Assembly: GCA_019636535.1 (NCBI GenBank)
Contig: JAHBXK010000020.1
Span: forward strand, 1-60,968
DNA: 60,968 bases
Reading direction: 5' to 3'
Source: Phycisphaeraceae bacterium
GTDB taxonomy: Bacteria; Planctomycetota; Phycisphaerae; Phycisphaerales; UBA1924
Part shown: positions 26,196 through 34,925 of the stretch, piece after piece
Numbering within the stretch: the stretch's first letter is position 1
How the letters are laid out: each line of letters starts with the position of its first letter
Translations under genes and position numbers: made by a program
The notes under the pieces: generated by a model
The model's input: the letters and a program-made list of their open reading frames with translations, nothing else
Databases searched by the model: none
What the model was told of the DNA's origin: nothing

Positions 26196-26927
26196 ACGGA
26201 CTTCGGGGGTCCAGACGGGCAAGTCGCGATCGAGACAACGATGGGCGAGCAAGCCGATGTCGTGCTCGGCGATGGGCAGACTTTCGCAGAACAAGACCAA
26301 GAGTGACGCGGTGTGCAGTAGGGTCGCATCGCTTCGGAGTTTCACGAGGTCGCCGACAACACCCCGGGTGAGTTGTGACGCGTAGGTGCGGTTCGGGCCG
26401 GGCACGCCGCGGACGTAGGCGTACTGACCGACGGCCTTGACCTCGAGCCAGAAGGCGTCTTCGGGTGAGCAGGCGCCTGGGGGGTGGTCGCGAACGGCCG
26501 CGGCGGCGTCGCGTTCAGCGGATTGCTCGAAGAGGGAGCCGCTCGCTTCATTGCGGAGATTTCGGGCGGTTCGCCTGCCCGCCACGGGATCGGCAACGTG
26601 GTCGAAGCCGTCGGGCAGAATGACGATGTCGCAGCGTGTTCGCTCGCGGTCGTGGGTCGGGTCGGTGATCTCGGCTGGCGGGTCGGGCGTCGGGTTCAGG
26701 ATCGGGGAGGCGGCGGTCCGCCGCGTGGAGCCGGCCCGGGATTGGGGATAAGCGACCTCGCGGGCGATCGGCCGGCCCGCGGCGTGGATGGCGGTGGCGA
26801 TCAGGGGGTGCAGGGCGGTTTCGTCGAGGGCGTCGAGCCCGTGGACCGCCTGCTCGTCGCGCAGGGCTCGCTCACGCTCGGCGAGCCCGGCGGCGATCGT
26901 CTCGATGAGGTCGGTCGTAGACCACAC
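26115..26927 (-). CDS. PD-(D/E)xK-like nuclease-fold protein of unknown function
   Basis: 270 residues with a GTG start at 26927. It contains CDIVILPDG near residue 100 and FWLEVKAVGQYAY about 65 residues later. This Asp then Glu-x-Lys spacing on predicted strands resembles the catalytic core of the restriction-endonuclease-like superfamily. The segment before the first motif is Pro/Arg-rich and probably disordered. LLVLFCESLPIAEHD and ALALFPLRRGG follow as further core strands. No methyltransferase or defence gene is nearby, so a restriction role is not supported. It overlaps the 3' end of lpxB by 81 bases on the opposite strand. Confidence 0.75.
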   Translation of the reverse strand: MWSTTDLIETIAAGLAERERALRDEQAVHGLDALDETALHPLIATAIHAAGRPIAREVAYPQSRAGSTRRTAASPILNPTPDPPAEITDPTHDRERTRCDIVILPDGFDHVADPVAGRRTARNLRNEASGSLFEQSAERDAAAAVRDHPPGACSPEDAFWLEVKAVGQYAYVRGVPGPNRTYASQLTRGVVGDLVKLRSDATLLHTASLLVLFCESLPIAEHDIGLLAHRCLDRDLPVWTPEVRSFPIVDRIGNGVCALALFPLRRGGAD

Positions 26928-27059
26928 GATCCGAGCGTATCACGGCAGAATGTCGGAACTCTGGTGGAAAACCGGTCTCGCACGACGGCCCGGTTTGCGG
27001 TATCTTGACGCAAGTGATCGGTGCGTCCAACCTGACGCACCGCGCCGGAGGCCCAATAG

Positions 27060-29075
27060 ATGTGGAATGTTCTCGACGCCATCAACGCCGTGCTCTGGCA
27101 CGACGCTGTGCTCTACACGCTGTTGGTGGTTGGTGTGCTGTTCACGGTTTGGACCAAGGTCGGCCAGGTTCGGGCTCTGACCCACGGCGTGCATGTGATC
27201 CGGGGCGCGTATTCGAAGAAGGGCGATCCCGGGGCGATCAACCACTTCCAAGCGCTTTCGACGGCGCTGTCGGGCACGGTGGGGCTGGGGAACATTGCCG
27301 GGGTCGCGGTGGCGGTCTCGTTGGGTGGCCCGGGAGCGGTCTTCTGGATGTGGGTCGTCGGTTTGCTCGGCATGGCGATCAAGACGACCGAGGTCACGCA
27401 GTCGATGCTGTTCCGCGACCTGCGAGATCCGAACAACCCGCTGGGCGGGCCGATGGTTGTTGCGCGAGAGGGTTTCAAGAAGTTCGGGCTGGCGGGTCTG
27501 GGCACGTTCATCGGCGCCGTGTTCTGTGTGACGCTGATCATTTCGACGTTCACCGGCGGCAATATCTTCCAAGCGTGGTCGGTTGCGGAGATTACGACGG
27601 CGTACTTCCCCGATGTGCCTGGGTACGTCGCGGGCATCTTCATGACGGTGATCGTGGGACTGGTGATCATCGGCGGCATCAAGCGGATCGGTTCGGTGAC
27701 CGGCCGGCTGGTGCCGTTGATGTGCGGCATCTATCTGATCGCCGCGGTGACGATCCTGATCATGAACTACCAGACGATCCCCGGCATTCTGCGGATGATC
27801 GTGCTGCACGCGCTGCCGTCATCGCTCGGCGGCCAATCCGCCGAACCCGTGAACGCCTTCCTGGGCGGAACGTTCGGCTACGCGTTTCTGTGGGGGATGA
27901 AGCGGGCGCTGTTCTCGAATGAATCCGGGCAGGGGTCTTCGCCGATCGCGCACTCGGCCGCGAAGACCGATGAGCCCGTGCGGGAGGGCGTGGTGGCCGG
28001 ACTCGAACCGTTCATCGACACGATCATCGTGTGCACGCTGACGGCGTTGGTGATTCTGTCGACCGGTGCGTGGAATCGCGAGGCGGCGGCGAAGTTTCCC
28101 GATCCTTACAGGATCGTGCTGGCCGATAAGGCGGTGACCACGCTGGATGAAGCGCCGGCTATCAGCGCGATGGACGGGACGCACCAGATCTCGCCGATCC
28201 GACTCACGGCGGAGGCTGCCGAGCAGGCGCGGGCTCGCGGGAACGGTCGTGCGTTCGTGCTGGTGCGTGTGGAATCCGAGAACGGCCCTCGGCGCGTTTC
28301 GGTTTCCGGCAAGATCGGCAACGACGGCCTGCTGACGTTCGAGCCCGGGACCTTGCCCGGATCGCCGATCGAGGTGCTTCGCGAGGTGTATTCGGGGCGT
28401 GTCGCGTCCTGGAAGCCCGACGTGGCGATTGCTCCGAAGAAGCCGGCCGAAGAGGTGCGGATCAGCAAGCACTGGCGAGTGAATGACGGTGTCTTCGTGA
28501 TCGTGGCCGACGACTTCGACAAGCGAACAGGTCGTGATCTGCACAAGGTGACGGGCAAGATCAGGGCGTCCGCGGACGAGACGCTGGAGATCGAGTGGGA
28601 CGCTCGCTCGACAGCGACCGAGCCGTGGTTTGTGAACACCGACCTGCACCTGAATCTCCCCGGTCCGGCATTGACGGGGTACGCCTTCGACCGGGCGATC
28701 CCCGACCTGGGCAAGTGGATCGTGACGGTCGCCGCCTGGCTGTTCGCGATCTCGACCATCATCTCGTGGTCGTACTACGGTGAGCAGGGCGTGGTCTTCC
28801 TAATGGGTCGTTGGGCGGTGCTGCCGTACAAACTGATCTACTGCGTCTGCATCCTGATTGCCACGCTTGGGTTCATCAAGACCGACTCGGAACTGGATGC
28901 GCTCACGGCGCTGGGCACCGGTGTGATGCTCTTCGCAAACATTCCCATCATGCTGATCTTCTCGAAGACGGCGATGAAGGCGTACCACCGCTACCTGGAG
29001 CGGCTGGATCGCGGCGAGTTCGTGCGCCATGCGCCCCCTCCCATCGCCGATGTCGCCGAAGGCAAGGACGAATAA
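27060..29075 (+). CDS. Sodium:alanine symporter family (AGCS) transporter with large inserted domain
   Basis: 671 residues, while the family is usually 450-500. The N-terminal half is canonical AGCS: ALSTALSGTVGLGNIAGVAV, GGPGAVFWMWVVGLLGMAIK, and FLWGMKRALFSNESGQGSSP. After TALVILSTGAWN (about residue 345) comes a hydrophilic insert of about 200 residues with beta-rich segments (GRAFVLVRVESENG, VNDGVFVIVADDF). The transporter then resumes at TGYAFDRAIPDLGKWIVTV, with STIISWSYYGEQGVVFL and the final spans. GGAGG lies 8 bases before ATG 27060. It should import an amino acid with sodium; the insert probably faces the periplasm, where it might bind substrate or a partner. Confidence 0.92.
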   Translation: MWNVLDAINAVLWHDAVLYTLLVVGVLFTVWTKVGQVRALTHGVHVIRGAYSKKGDPGAINHFQALSTALSGTVGLGNIAGVAVAVSLGGPGAVFWMWVVGLLGMAIKTTEVTQSMLFRDLRDPNNPLGGPMVVAREGFKKFGLAGLGTFIGAVFCVTLIISTFTGGNIFQAWSVAEITTAYFPDVPGYVAGIFMTVIVGLVIIGGIKRIGSVTGRLVPLMCGIYLIAAVTILIMNYQTIPGILRMIVLHALPSSLGGQSAEPVNAFLGGTFGYAFLWGMKRALFSNESGQGSSPIAHSAAKTDEPVREGVVAGLEPFIDTIIVCTLTALVILSTGAWNREAAAKFPDPYRIVLADKAVTTLDEAPAISAMDGTHQISPIRLTAEAAEQARARGNGRAFVLVRVESENGPRRVSVSGKIGNDGLLTFEPGTLPGSPIEVLREVYSGRVASWKPDVAIAPKKPAEEVRISKHWRVNDGVFVIVADDFDKRTGRDLHKVTGKIRASADETLEIEWDARSTATEPWFVNTDLHLNLPGPALTGYAFDRAIPDLGKWIVTVAAWLFAISTIISWSYYGEQGVVFLMGRWAVLPYKLIYCVCILIATLGFIKTDSELDALTALGTGVMLFANIPIMLIFSKTAMKAYHRYLERLDRGEFVRHAPPPIADVAEGKDE

Positions 29076-29088
29076 GCCCGGTCCGAAT

Positions 29089-29592
29089 TCAGGATTCGAG
29101 CCTGCCGCCGGTGATCTCGGCGACCCGCGCGATGAGTTCGTCGGCGGCGGGTTCGGCGCTGGCACGCGATCGCTTCAACGCGGAGCGCATGGCCAGCGGC
29201 ACGAACGGCGCGGTGAGTGGGAGATACCACATCCAGGTTCGGAAGTCGTACGAGGTCCAGTAGGTGCGGAGGAGCGAGTCGGTCAGTACGACGCCGGGCC
29301 AGACGGTTGCGATCAGCGTTACCAGCACGATGAGCGGCACCCGAGGCTTGATTCGGCGGTCGAAAGTGAGCGCGAGCGACGGCTGTTCGGCGTTCGCGCT
29401 CTGGGTGGAAAGACGAACGATGAGTTCGCTCTCGAATGGCGTGCCGAAGTCGGCGATCCGGCCCATTTCGGCCGCCTCTCCGTTTGGAGATGCGGTCCAG
29501 CCCGCGAGGCGTCCGCGCCGTGCGGCGGCCTCGAGCAGTTCGACGACGCCCGCGCGATCGACAGAAGTTGGCAGGACGATTCGGTGGGGCAT
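29089..29592 (-). CDS. Hypothetical membrane protein
   Basis: 167 residues. About 85 N-terminal residues are polar (IVLPTSVDRAGVVELLEAAA, FESELIVRLST), followed by span 1 (VPLIVLVTLIATVWPGVVL), a short aromatic loop (YWTSYDFRTWMWYL), span 2 (LTAPFVPLAMRSAL) and a basic/acidic tail. I do not recognise the family. It ends 13 bases from the convergent AGCS transporter gene and stands alone. Confidence 0.65.
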   Translation of the reverse strand: MPHRIVLPTSVDRAGVVELLEAAARRGRLAGWTASPNGEAAEMGRIADFGTPFESELIVRLSTQSANAEQPSLALTFDRRIKPRVPLIVLVTLIATVWPGVVLTDSLLRTYWTSYDFRTWMWYLPLTAPFVPLAMRSALKRSRASAEPAADELIARVAEITGGRLES

Positions 29593-29798
29593 GGGATGGT
29601 GGGGGCGTTGGTGAGTCGTAGTCGCCGGTCAGGTTATCGGCCGAATCGCGTCGTGGCTTGGCGTATCCGGCGCGACCGACAGGGCGGTGAGACGGCCTGA
29701 AGCGTTGCGAGGTGGGCGATACGCTGCGTGCGGCAAGGCCGCCGCGATCGGACGTTCGACGATTGGCACGGATGCTGCATCAGCCCGCATAGACGGTC

Positions 29799-30296
29799 AT
29801 GCATGCTACATCCGCACCATCCCGGCTGCGATTGGTCAACGGCGACGATGCCGCTCCGCAACGACCGTTGTCAGCGCGCATCACCCGCCGGCCGGGTCAA
29901 CTGCCTCGGCTGACCCCCGCGCAGCCCGTCAGATCCGACTCGGACCATCAGGCGTTCGCCAGGACTGTTGCGCTGTCGCTGGAGCACGGTCGAGCGGCGG
30001 TGCTCACGCCGGAGCGTCGGAAGCGGTTGATGCGACTGGCCGACGAGTTGCGCATTCATCCGTTCGATGCGGCGCTTGTCATCGCGCTGGTGCAGGATCG
30101 CGCTCGCCGCGGCATGGTGGCGAATGAAGCCCCGCTGGGTGGGGATGGTTCGATCGACCTGTCGCCGGTCGGTTCCATGGCGTCGGCGATGCGGTCTGAG
30201 GGTCGTGCAGCGGGGCGTGTGCGGTCGCTCGCGATCGTTGCGGCCGGTCTGGGTGTCGGGTTTGCTTTGATCCTGGTGAACTGGATCGCGGCCTGA
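29799..30296 (+). CDS. Hypothetical tail-anchored protein
   Basis: 165 residues. The N-terminus to about residue 45 is basic and disordered. A helical segment follows (FARTVALSLEHG, TPERRKRLMRLADELRIHPF, AALVIALVQDRARR). The C-terminus is a single hydrophobic helix, LAIVAAGLGVGFALILVNWIAA, which looks like a tail anchor. Family unknown. No strong ribosome binding site is seen before ATG 29799, and an internal start is possible. The frame's amphipathic helix plus C-terminal span make it more credible than the competing antisense frame. Confidence 0.55.
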   Translation: MHATSAPSRLRLVNGDDAAPQRPLSARITRRPGQLPRLTPAQPVRSDSDHQAFARTVALSLEHGRAAVLTPERRKRLMRLADELRIHPFDAALVIALVQDRARRGMVANEAPLGGDGSIDLSPVGSMASAMRSEGRAAGRVRSLAIVAAGLGVGFALILVNWIAA

Positions 30297-30419
30297 GCCG
30301 TTCGTGGTCTCGGAGCGCTGCATCCGACAGCACACGGTCGCATCGAATCCGCGGAGTCGAGGCGTGGCGAAGACTCTTCTGCCTGTGCGTGTTGCACGCG
30401 GGATTGAGGAGGACGCGAC

Positions 30420-30980
30420 GTGGCGGCGATTGCCGAGGGGAGCAGAGTTCCGAGGGTCTCGTTGCTCGACTCAGGCGGCAAGCCGCGGTCGCTGGATGAG
30501 TGGAAGGGCAGGTCGGTGCTGCTGTTCTTCTATCCCGAAGCGGGTTCCCCTGGCTGCACGAAGCAGGTGTGCGACTACCGCGATCGCATCGGCGAGATGA
30601 GATCGATGGGCATCGAGCCGGTCGGCATCAGCCCGGATGAACCTGAGGCGGTGGCTCGCTTTGAGAAGGAGCACGATCTCAAACTGACGTTGCTCACAGA
30701 TCAGCATTCGCGGGCGGGGGTTCCGGTAGCCGCCAAGGCGTTCGGCGTGTGGCGAGAGAAGCAACTCTATGGCAAGACGTACGTGGGCCTTGTTCGCTCA
30801 ACGTTCTTGATCGGCCCGGATGGCCGCGTGCGTCGGGTGTGGGACAACGTGCGTGCCACCGGGCAAGCGGAGCGGATTCTGAGAGACCTTCGGGCGATGG
30901 GCGATGCGGACGCGGGCGGTCAACCGTCATCGCACGTGAAGAAGGGCAAGACTCGGAAGGCTGCTGCTTCCAAGCGATGA
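30420..30980 (+). CDS. Peroxiredoxin, Bcp/PrxQ-type
   Basis: 186 residues from GTG 30420, which has GGAGG about 8 bases upstream. The peroxidatic cysteine is in FFYPEAGSPGCTKQVCDYRD; the second cysteine five residues later is the resolving cysteine typical of the Bcp/PrxQ class. Other family elements are VPRVSLLDSGGK, VGISPDEPEAVARFEKEH and RSTFLIGPDGRVRRVW. It reduces hydroperoxides using thioredoxin in the cytoplasm. A Lys/Arg-rich tail (HVKKGKTRKAAASKR) is added after the normal domain end. It is convergent with the dehydrogenase-like gene at 31029. Confidence 0.93.
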   Translation: MAAIAEGSRVPRVSLLDSGGKPRSLDEWKGRSVLLFFYPEAGSPGCTKQVCDYRDRIGEMRSMGIEPVGISPDEPEAVARFEKEHDLKLTLLTDQHSRAGVPVAAKAFGVWREKQLYGKTYVGLVRSTFLIGPDGRVRRVWDNVRATGQAERILRDLRAMGDADAGGQPSSHVKKGKTRKAAASKR

Positions 30981-31028
30981 CACAGCAAACGCGATCGAAC
31001 AGAGCGTGTCGACGCGATGAGGTTGCGT

Positions 31029-32240
31029 TCACGGAACGATCTTGAAGAGCCGGCCGCCGCGGTGGTCGCAGATGTACAACTCCCCCTCGTTGTCGCGGCC
31101 GAACGAGGAGATCGCCTGCTCGAGTTGCTTGCGTCCCCCGAATGCCTGTGCGAAGTTGTCGGTGTGATCGACGACGGAGAACGCCTTGCCGCTGGGGGTC
31201 AGTTCGAAGGAGGAGATCGTGCCGCGCATGAACTCGCCGAAGATGTAGCGGTTGCGGAGCGCACTTACCTTTCTGCCCTCGTACAGGAACCCGCCGGTGA
31301 TCGAGGCGTTGGGCGAGTGTCGGTAGGCATAGACGGGCTTGACGAACTCGACCTCGGGCGCGTCGGCATCGTCGGCGGGTGCTCCATCGGCCGGGCGTCG
31401 CCTGCGCGCCTGCAGAGGCTCCGGACCTTCCATGATGTTCCAGCCGTAGTTCTCGCCGCCCTTGGAGTCGGCCGGTTGGAGCATCACCCACTCCCAGCGG
31501 TTCTGGCCGACGTCGGCGATCCACATGCGTTTCTTCGAGTCGAACTCGAACTTCCAGGGGTTGCGCACGCCGTACGCCCAGATCTCGGGCCGTGCGCCCT
31601 CGCGATCGACGAAGGGGTTGTCCTTCGGCACCACGTAGGTCTGTCCCTCGGGCGGCGTCGAAGTCACGTCGATGCGGAGCATCTTGCCGAGCAGCGAGCC
31701 CAGATTCTGCGAGTAGCCCCGCGGGTCGTTGGCCGAGCCTCCGTCGCCCATGCCGATGTAGAGCATGCCGTCGGGTCCGAAGCGGAGGCATCCGCCGTTG
31801 TGGTTGCCGAAGGGCTGATCGATCTTCATGATGATCAGTTCGGATTCCAGTTCCGCCCGGCGCGGATCGGCCGCAACGAAGCGCGAGATGTGGGTGTGGC
31901 CCCTGGCGTTGGTGTAGTTGACGTAGAACCGCTTGTTTCTGGCGTAGTCCGGGTCGAAGGCCATTCCGAGCAGGCCCTGTTCCCAGCCGCGATCGTTGAA
32001 CTGCTCGCGACGCAGGCGAAGGAACGGCTCTTCGAGCAGTTTGCCCTTCTCGATCACGCGGATCGCGCCGGTCTGCTCGACGATGTAGAACCGATCATTG
32101 GAAGTGGGATCGGGCTGGAAGTCGAGCGGTTTGCTCAGGCCCTCAACGACGAGTTCGGCCCGCTGTGCACGGGCCGGATCGGCAGCCACCCCCAGCACGA
32201 CCATCCACACGCAGGCCAAGGCGATCAACAGGCTTCTCAT
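31029..32240 (-). CDS. Secreted PQQ-dependent sugar (glucose/sorbosone) dehydrogenase-like protein
   Basis: 403 residues from ATG 32240. A signal peptide (LLIALACVWMVVLGVAADPARA) is followed by a six-bladed propeller of the glucose/sorbosone dehydrogenase family: LSKPLDFQPDPTSNDRFYIVEQ, GLLGMAFDPDY, GNHNGGCLRFGPDGMLYIGM, GGSANDPRGYSQN, LGKMLRIDV, GVRNPWKFEFD, GENYGWNIMEG and ITGGFLYEGR. Members oxidise sugars or sugar alcohols in the periplasm with PQQ. No PQQ biosynthesis gene is in the window. A charged insert (ARRRRPADGAPADDADAPE) interrupts the domain after the GWNIMEG motif. Confidence 0.9.
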   Translation of the reverse strand: MRSLLIALACVWMVVLGVAADPARAQRAELVVEGLSKPLDFQPDPTSNDRFYIVEQTGAIRVIEKGKLLEEPFLRLRREQFNDRGWEQGLLGMAFDPDYARNKRFYVNYTNARGHTHISRFVAADPRRAELESELIIMKIDQPFGNHNGGCLRFGPDGMLYIGMGDGGSANDPRGYSQNLGSLLGKMLRIDVTSTPPEGQTYVVPKDNPFVDREGARPEIWAYGVRNPWKFEFDSKKRMWIADVGQNRWEWVMLQPADSKGGENYGWNIMEGPEPLQARRRRPADGAPADDADAPEVEFVKPVYAYRHSPNASITGGFLYEGRKVSALRNRYIFGEFMRGTISSFELTPSGKAFSVVDHTDNFAQAFGGRKQLEQAISSFGRDNEGELYICDHRGGRLFKIVP

Positions 32241-32320
32241 GCCGAAAGGTAGCGCGGTTGTGCTTTGACCCAGCGGGACAGCCGCAGATGGCCGGGATCG
32301 GTTGCGACCTACGATTGGGC

Positions 32321-33241
32321 ATGTCCGGCAACGGCGCGGTGCCCGTGAAGAACACGCTGCAAACTCTGGCTCGGAGGGCGCTTGAGCCGGGCGCTGAGCC
32401 GTTTGCTTGTCTGACGTGCTATGACGCCACCACCGCACGGTGGCTGGCTCGTGCAGGCGTGCCGCTGTTGCTCGTTGGGGATACGGCGTCGGAGGTCATT
32501 CTGGGTTTGCCCCGGACGATCGACATGCCGTTGGACGTGCTCGTGGCGCTGACGGCGGCGGTGAAGCGGGGTGCGCCGGGTAGTGTCGTGATGGCGGACA
32601 TGCCCTTCATGAGTTACCAGGCGGACGATGCCGAGGGCATCCGCAACGCGGGGCGGTTCCTTCGTGAAGGGCTCGCCGACATCGTGAAAGTGGAAGTCGA
32701 TGCTTCGTTTGCCCCGCTTGTCGAGCGCATGACGAGGGCGGGTGTTCCGGTCTGTGCGCACGTCGGGAGCAAGCCGCAGCACGTGGCGCTCACCAGCGGG
32801 TACGCGGCCGCCGGTCGCACGGCGGAGGATGCGAACCTGATCGTGGAAGATGCGATGGCGCTTGAGGCTGCCGGAGCCAGGATGATCCTGGTTGAAGCGG
32901 TGCCGCCGGAGGTGGGGGAGAAGGTGGTGGCCGCGACCTCCGTTCCCGTGATTGGCATCGGTGCGGGGCCTGCATGCCACGGGCAGATCATGGTTTTACA
33001 GGATCTGTTGGGCATGACCGATCACCCGCCGCGATTCGTTCATCCCGTGGCGCGGCTTGGGTTGGAGTTGAAGGCGGCGGGGGAGGAGTGGGTTCGACGG
33101 GTGGCCGGTCGGCAGATCGGCGGGGCTGCGTACTCGCTCAAGCCCGGTGAATCAGAGAAACTCGATCCGTTCAGCGGTCGGCTCGGCGGTTCGCGCGGAC
33201 GGATCGCCAAGGTGCGCAGCGCACCCGATCCCGGCCAATGA
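32321..33241 (+). CDS. panB: 3-methyl-2-oxobutanoate hydroxymethyltransferase
   Basis: 306 residues. It transfers a hydroxymethyl group from methylenetetrahydrofolate to 2-oxoisovalerate to give ketopantoate, the first committed step toward pantothenate and CoA. PanB motifs: CLTCYDATTARWLARAGV, VGDTASEVILGLPRTIDM, VVMADMPFMSYQ, VKVEVD, GVPVCAHVGSKPQHV, and VPVIGIGAGPACHGQIMVLQ with DLLGM. ATG 32321 is the likeliest start; GTG 32339 also fits. The tail of about 40 residues after the barrel is typical. It stands alone, divergent from the dehydrogenase-like gene. Confidence 0.95.
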   Translation: MSGNGAVPVKNTLQTLARRALEPGAEPFACLTCYDATTARWLARAGVPLLLVGDTASEVILGLPRTIDMPLDVLVALTAAVKRGAPGSVVMADMPFMSYQADDAEGIRNAGRFLREGLADIVKVEVDASFAPLVERMTRAGVPVCAHVGSKPQHVALTSGYAAAGRTAEDANLIVEDAMALEAAGARMILVEAVPPEVGEKVVAATSVPVIGIGAGPACHGQIMVLQDLLGMTDHPPRFVHPVARLGLELKAAGEEWVRRVAGRQIGGAAYSLKPGESEKLDPFSGRLGGSRGRIAKVRSAPDPGQ

Positions 33242-33448
33242 CCGAATCGGCGGTGTGCGTCCTGCGAACATCAATCGTGGTGAAGGCGAAGAAGGTTCAG
33301 GTGAGTCGAACGCTCGTTTGAACGTTGTGAGTCACCTTGGGCGTTTCCTGGTCGATCGGTTCAGCCGACCCCGACAGGCGAGCCGATCTTTACCGAAGAG
33401 CAACTCCGGAGAGGGTCTATCTCACTCAACGGACTCGGAGAGTAAGCC

Positions 33449-34870
33449 ATGCGACGATTCGTGAGTTTCGGGCCGGCACTCATCGTTTTGATCACTTGCT
33501 TGGCGACCTTGGTCGCCGCCCCGGCGGCCGTGCGGGCGATCGGCTACGCGGACACGTCCGCCAAGGTCAGGCTTGCACGCCAATCGATCGATTCGGATGA
33601 CATTCTCGAGCGGATCAACCGCTCCGTGCGGGCGATCGCCGAGGCGACGTCTCCGTCGGTCGTCCACATCGGCACCGCCACACCGGGCCGTCGCGGCATG
33701 ATGCGAGTGTCGCAGGGTTCGGGTTGGGTGTACGACGCCAACGGGCACATCGTGACCAATGCGCACGTTGTGCGAGAGTCGCGGCAGGTGTTCGTGCAGT
33801 TCCAGGACGGCCGGCAGGTTGATGCGGAAGTCGTCGGCTGGGACCGTACCACCGACATCGCCGTGCTCAGGGTTGCGACGACCGAGGGTTTGGTGCCGTC
33901 CGAGCGTGCGACCGGTGAGCGGCTCCGGCAGGGAGATCGCGTATTCGCGTTCGGTTCGCCTTTCGGCTTCAAGTTCTCCATGAGCGAGGGAATCGTCTCG
34001 GGGTTGGGAAGAGATCCGAGGACGGTGATCGGTCAGGACGGGTACACGAACTTCATCCAGACCGATGCGGCGGTGAACCCCGGGAACTCGGGCGGCCCGC
34101 TGGTGGATGTGCGAGGTCGCGTCGTTGGGATGAATGTCGCGATCGCCACGGGCATCAACTCCGACGGCACCACCGAGGGGCAGAACTCGGGCATCTCTTT
34201 CGCCATCCCACTCGAGACGATCGAATCGGTTGTGCACCAACTCATCACGCGGGGCGTCGTCGTGAAGGGCTTCCTTGGGATCAACCATCCCTCGACGGAC
34301 GACGTGAACCGCTACGCGCTCAACGCCCTGGGATATCGCGGTCTTGGTGTCGTCGCAACGCAGGTGGTCTCTGAGGGTCCGGCCGCATCGGCCGGGCTGA
34401 GACCGAACGACGTGATCGTGGCGTTCAACGGTGAGCCTGTGATCAGCGTTCCCGCGCTTCGATCGATGATCTCGAACACCGCGGCCGGTGCGGAGGTGGT
34501 GATCGACGTGTGGCGTGACGGCACGAACCTGTCAATCCGTCCGACTCTGGCGAATCTGCCTCCAACCTCGATCGAGTTGCAAGAGGCGCTGGCCGTGCTG
34601 CGGGGATTCGGGATTCAGAATCTCGGAGAGACGCGCGAAGGGGCGGTGATGATCACCGAAGTGATGCCACGATCGGCCGCTGCACGCGCGGGCTTCCGGC
34701 CGGGGCAGACCATCGCCGAGGTGAACGGCGCGCCGATCGCGAACATCGAAGCGATGCTCAGTGCGCTCGCCAAAGGCGGCCTGCCGCAGGGCCGCGATGC
34801 TGAGTTGCGAGTGTCCGATCCGGATGAGCATGCCAATACGCGCACGCTGACAATCCCCGCCAGGCGGTGA
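33449..34870 (+). CDS. HtrA/DegP-type periplasmic serine protease with two PDZ domains
   Basis: 473 residues. An N-terminal signal or anchor (IVLITCLATLVAAPAAVRA) precedes the trypsin-like domain. The catalytic triad is visible: His in IVTNAHVVRES, Asp in RTTDIAVLRV, Ser in AVNPGNSGGPLVDV. Two PDZ domains follow, near 285-375 (RGLGVVATQVVSEGPAASAG) and 385-470 (AVMITEVMPRSAAARAGF). The protein should degrade or refold damaged envelope proteins. GGAGAG lies 7 bases before ATG 33449. The 207 bases upstream, after panB, hold no gene and probably carry its promoter. Confidence 0.95.
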   Translation: MRRFVSFGPALIVLITCLATLVAAPAAVRAIGYADTSAKVRLARQSIDSDDILERINRSVRAIAEATSPSVVHIGTATPGRRGMMRVSQGSGWVYDANGHIVTNAHVVRESRQVFVQFQDGRQVDAEVVGWDRTTDIAVLRVATTEGLVPSERATGERLRQGDRVFAFGSPFGFKFSMSEGIVSGLGRDPRTVIGQDGYTNFIQTDAAVNPGNSGGPLVDVRGRVVGMNVAIATGINSDGTTEGQNSGISFAIPLETIESVVHQLITRGVVVKGFLGINHPSTDDVNRYALNALGYRGLGVVATQVVSEGPAASAGLRPNDVIVAFNGEPVISVPALRSMISNTAAGAEVVIDVWRDGTNLSIRPTLANLPPTSIELQEALAVLRGFGIQNLGETREGAVMITEVMPRSAAARAGFRPGQTIAEVNGAPIANIEAMLSALAKGGLPQGRDAELRVSDPDEHANTRTLTIPARR

Positions 34871-34925
34871 ATCGGTTTCATGCGATCGTGCGCCGGGTCG
34901 ACGGTTTGGCTGTCTCGGAAATCGA

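Noticed and set aside
29871..30335. Minus-strand open frame across the hypothetical gene at 29799-30296
   Set aside because: Its translation is Arg/His-rich and low in hydrophobics, typical of an antisense shadow in GC-rich DNA.
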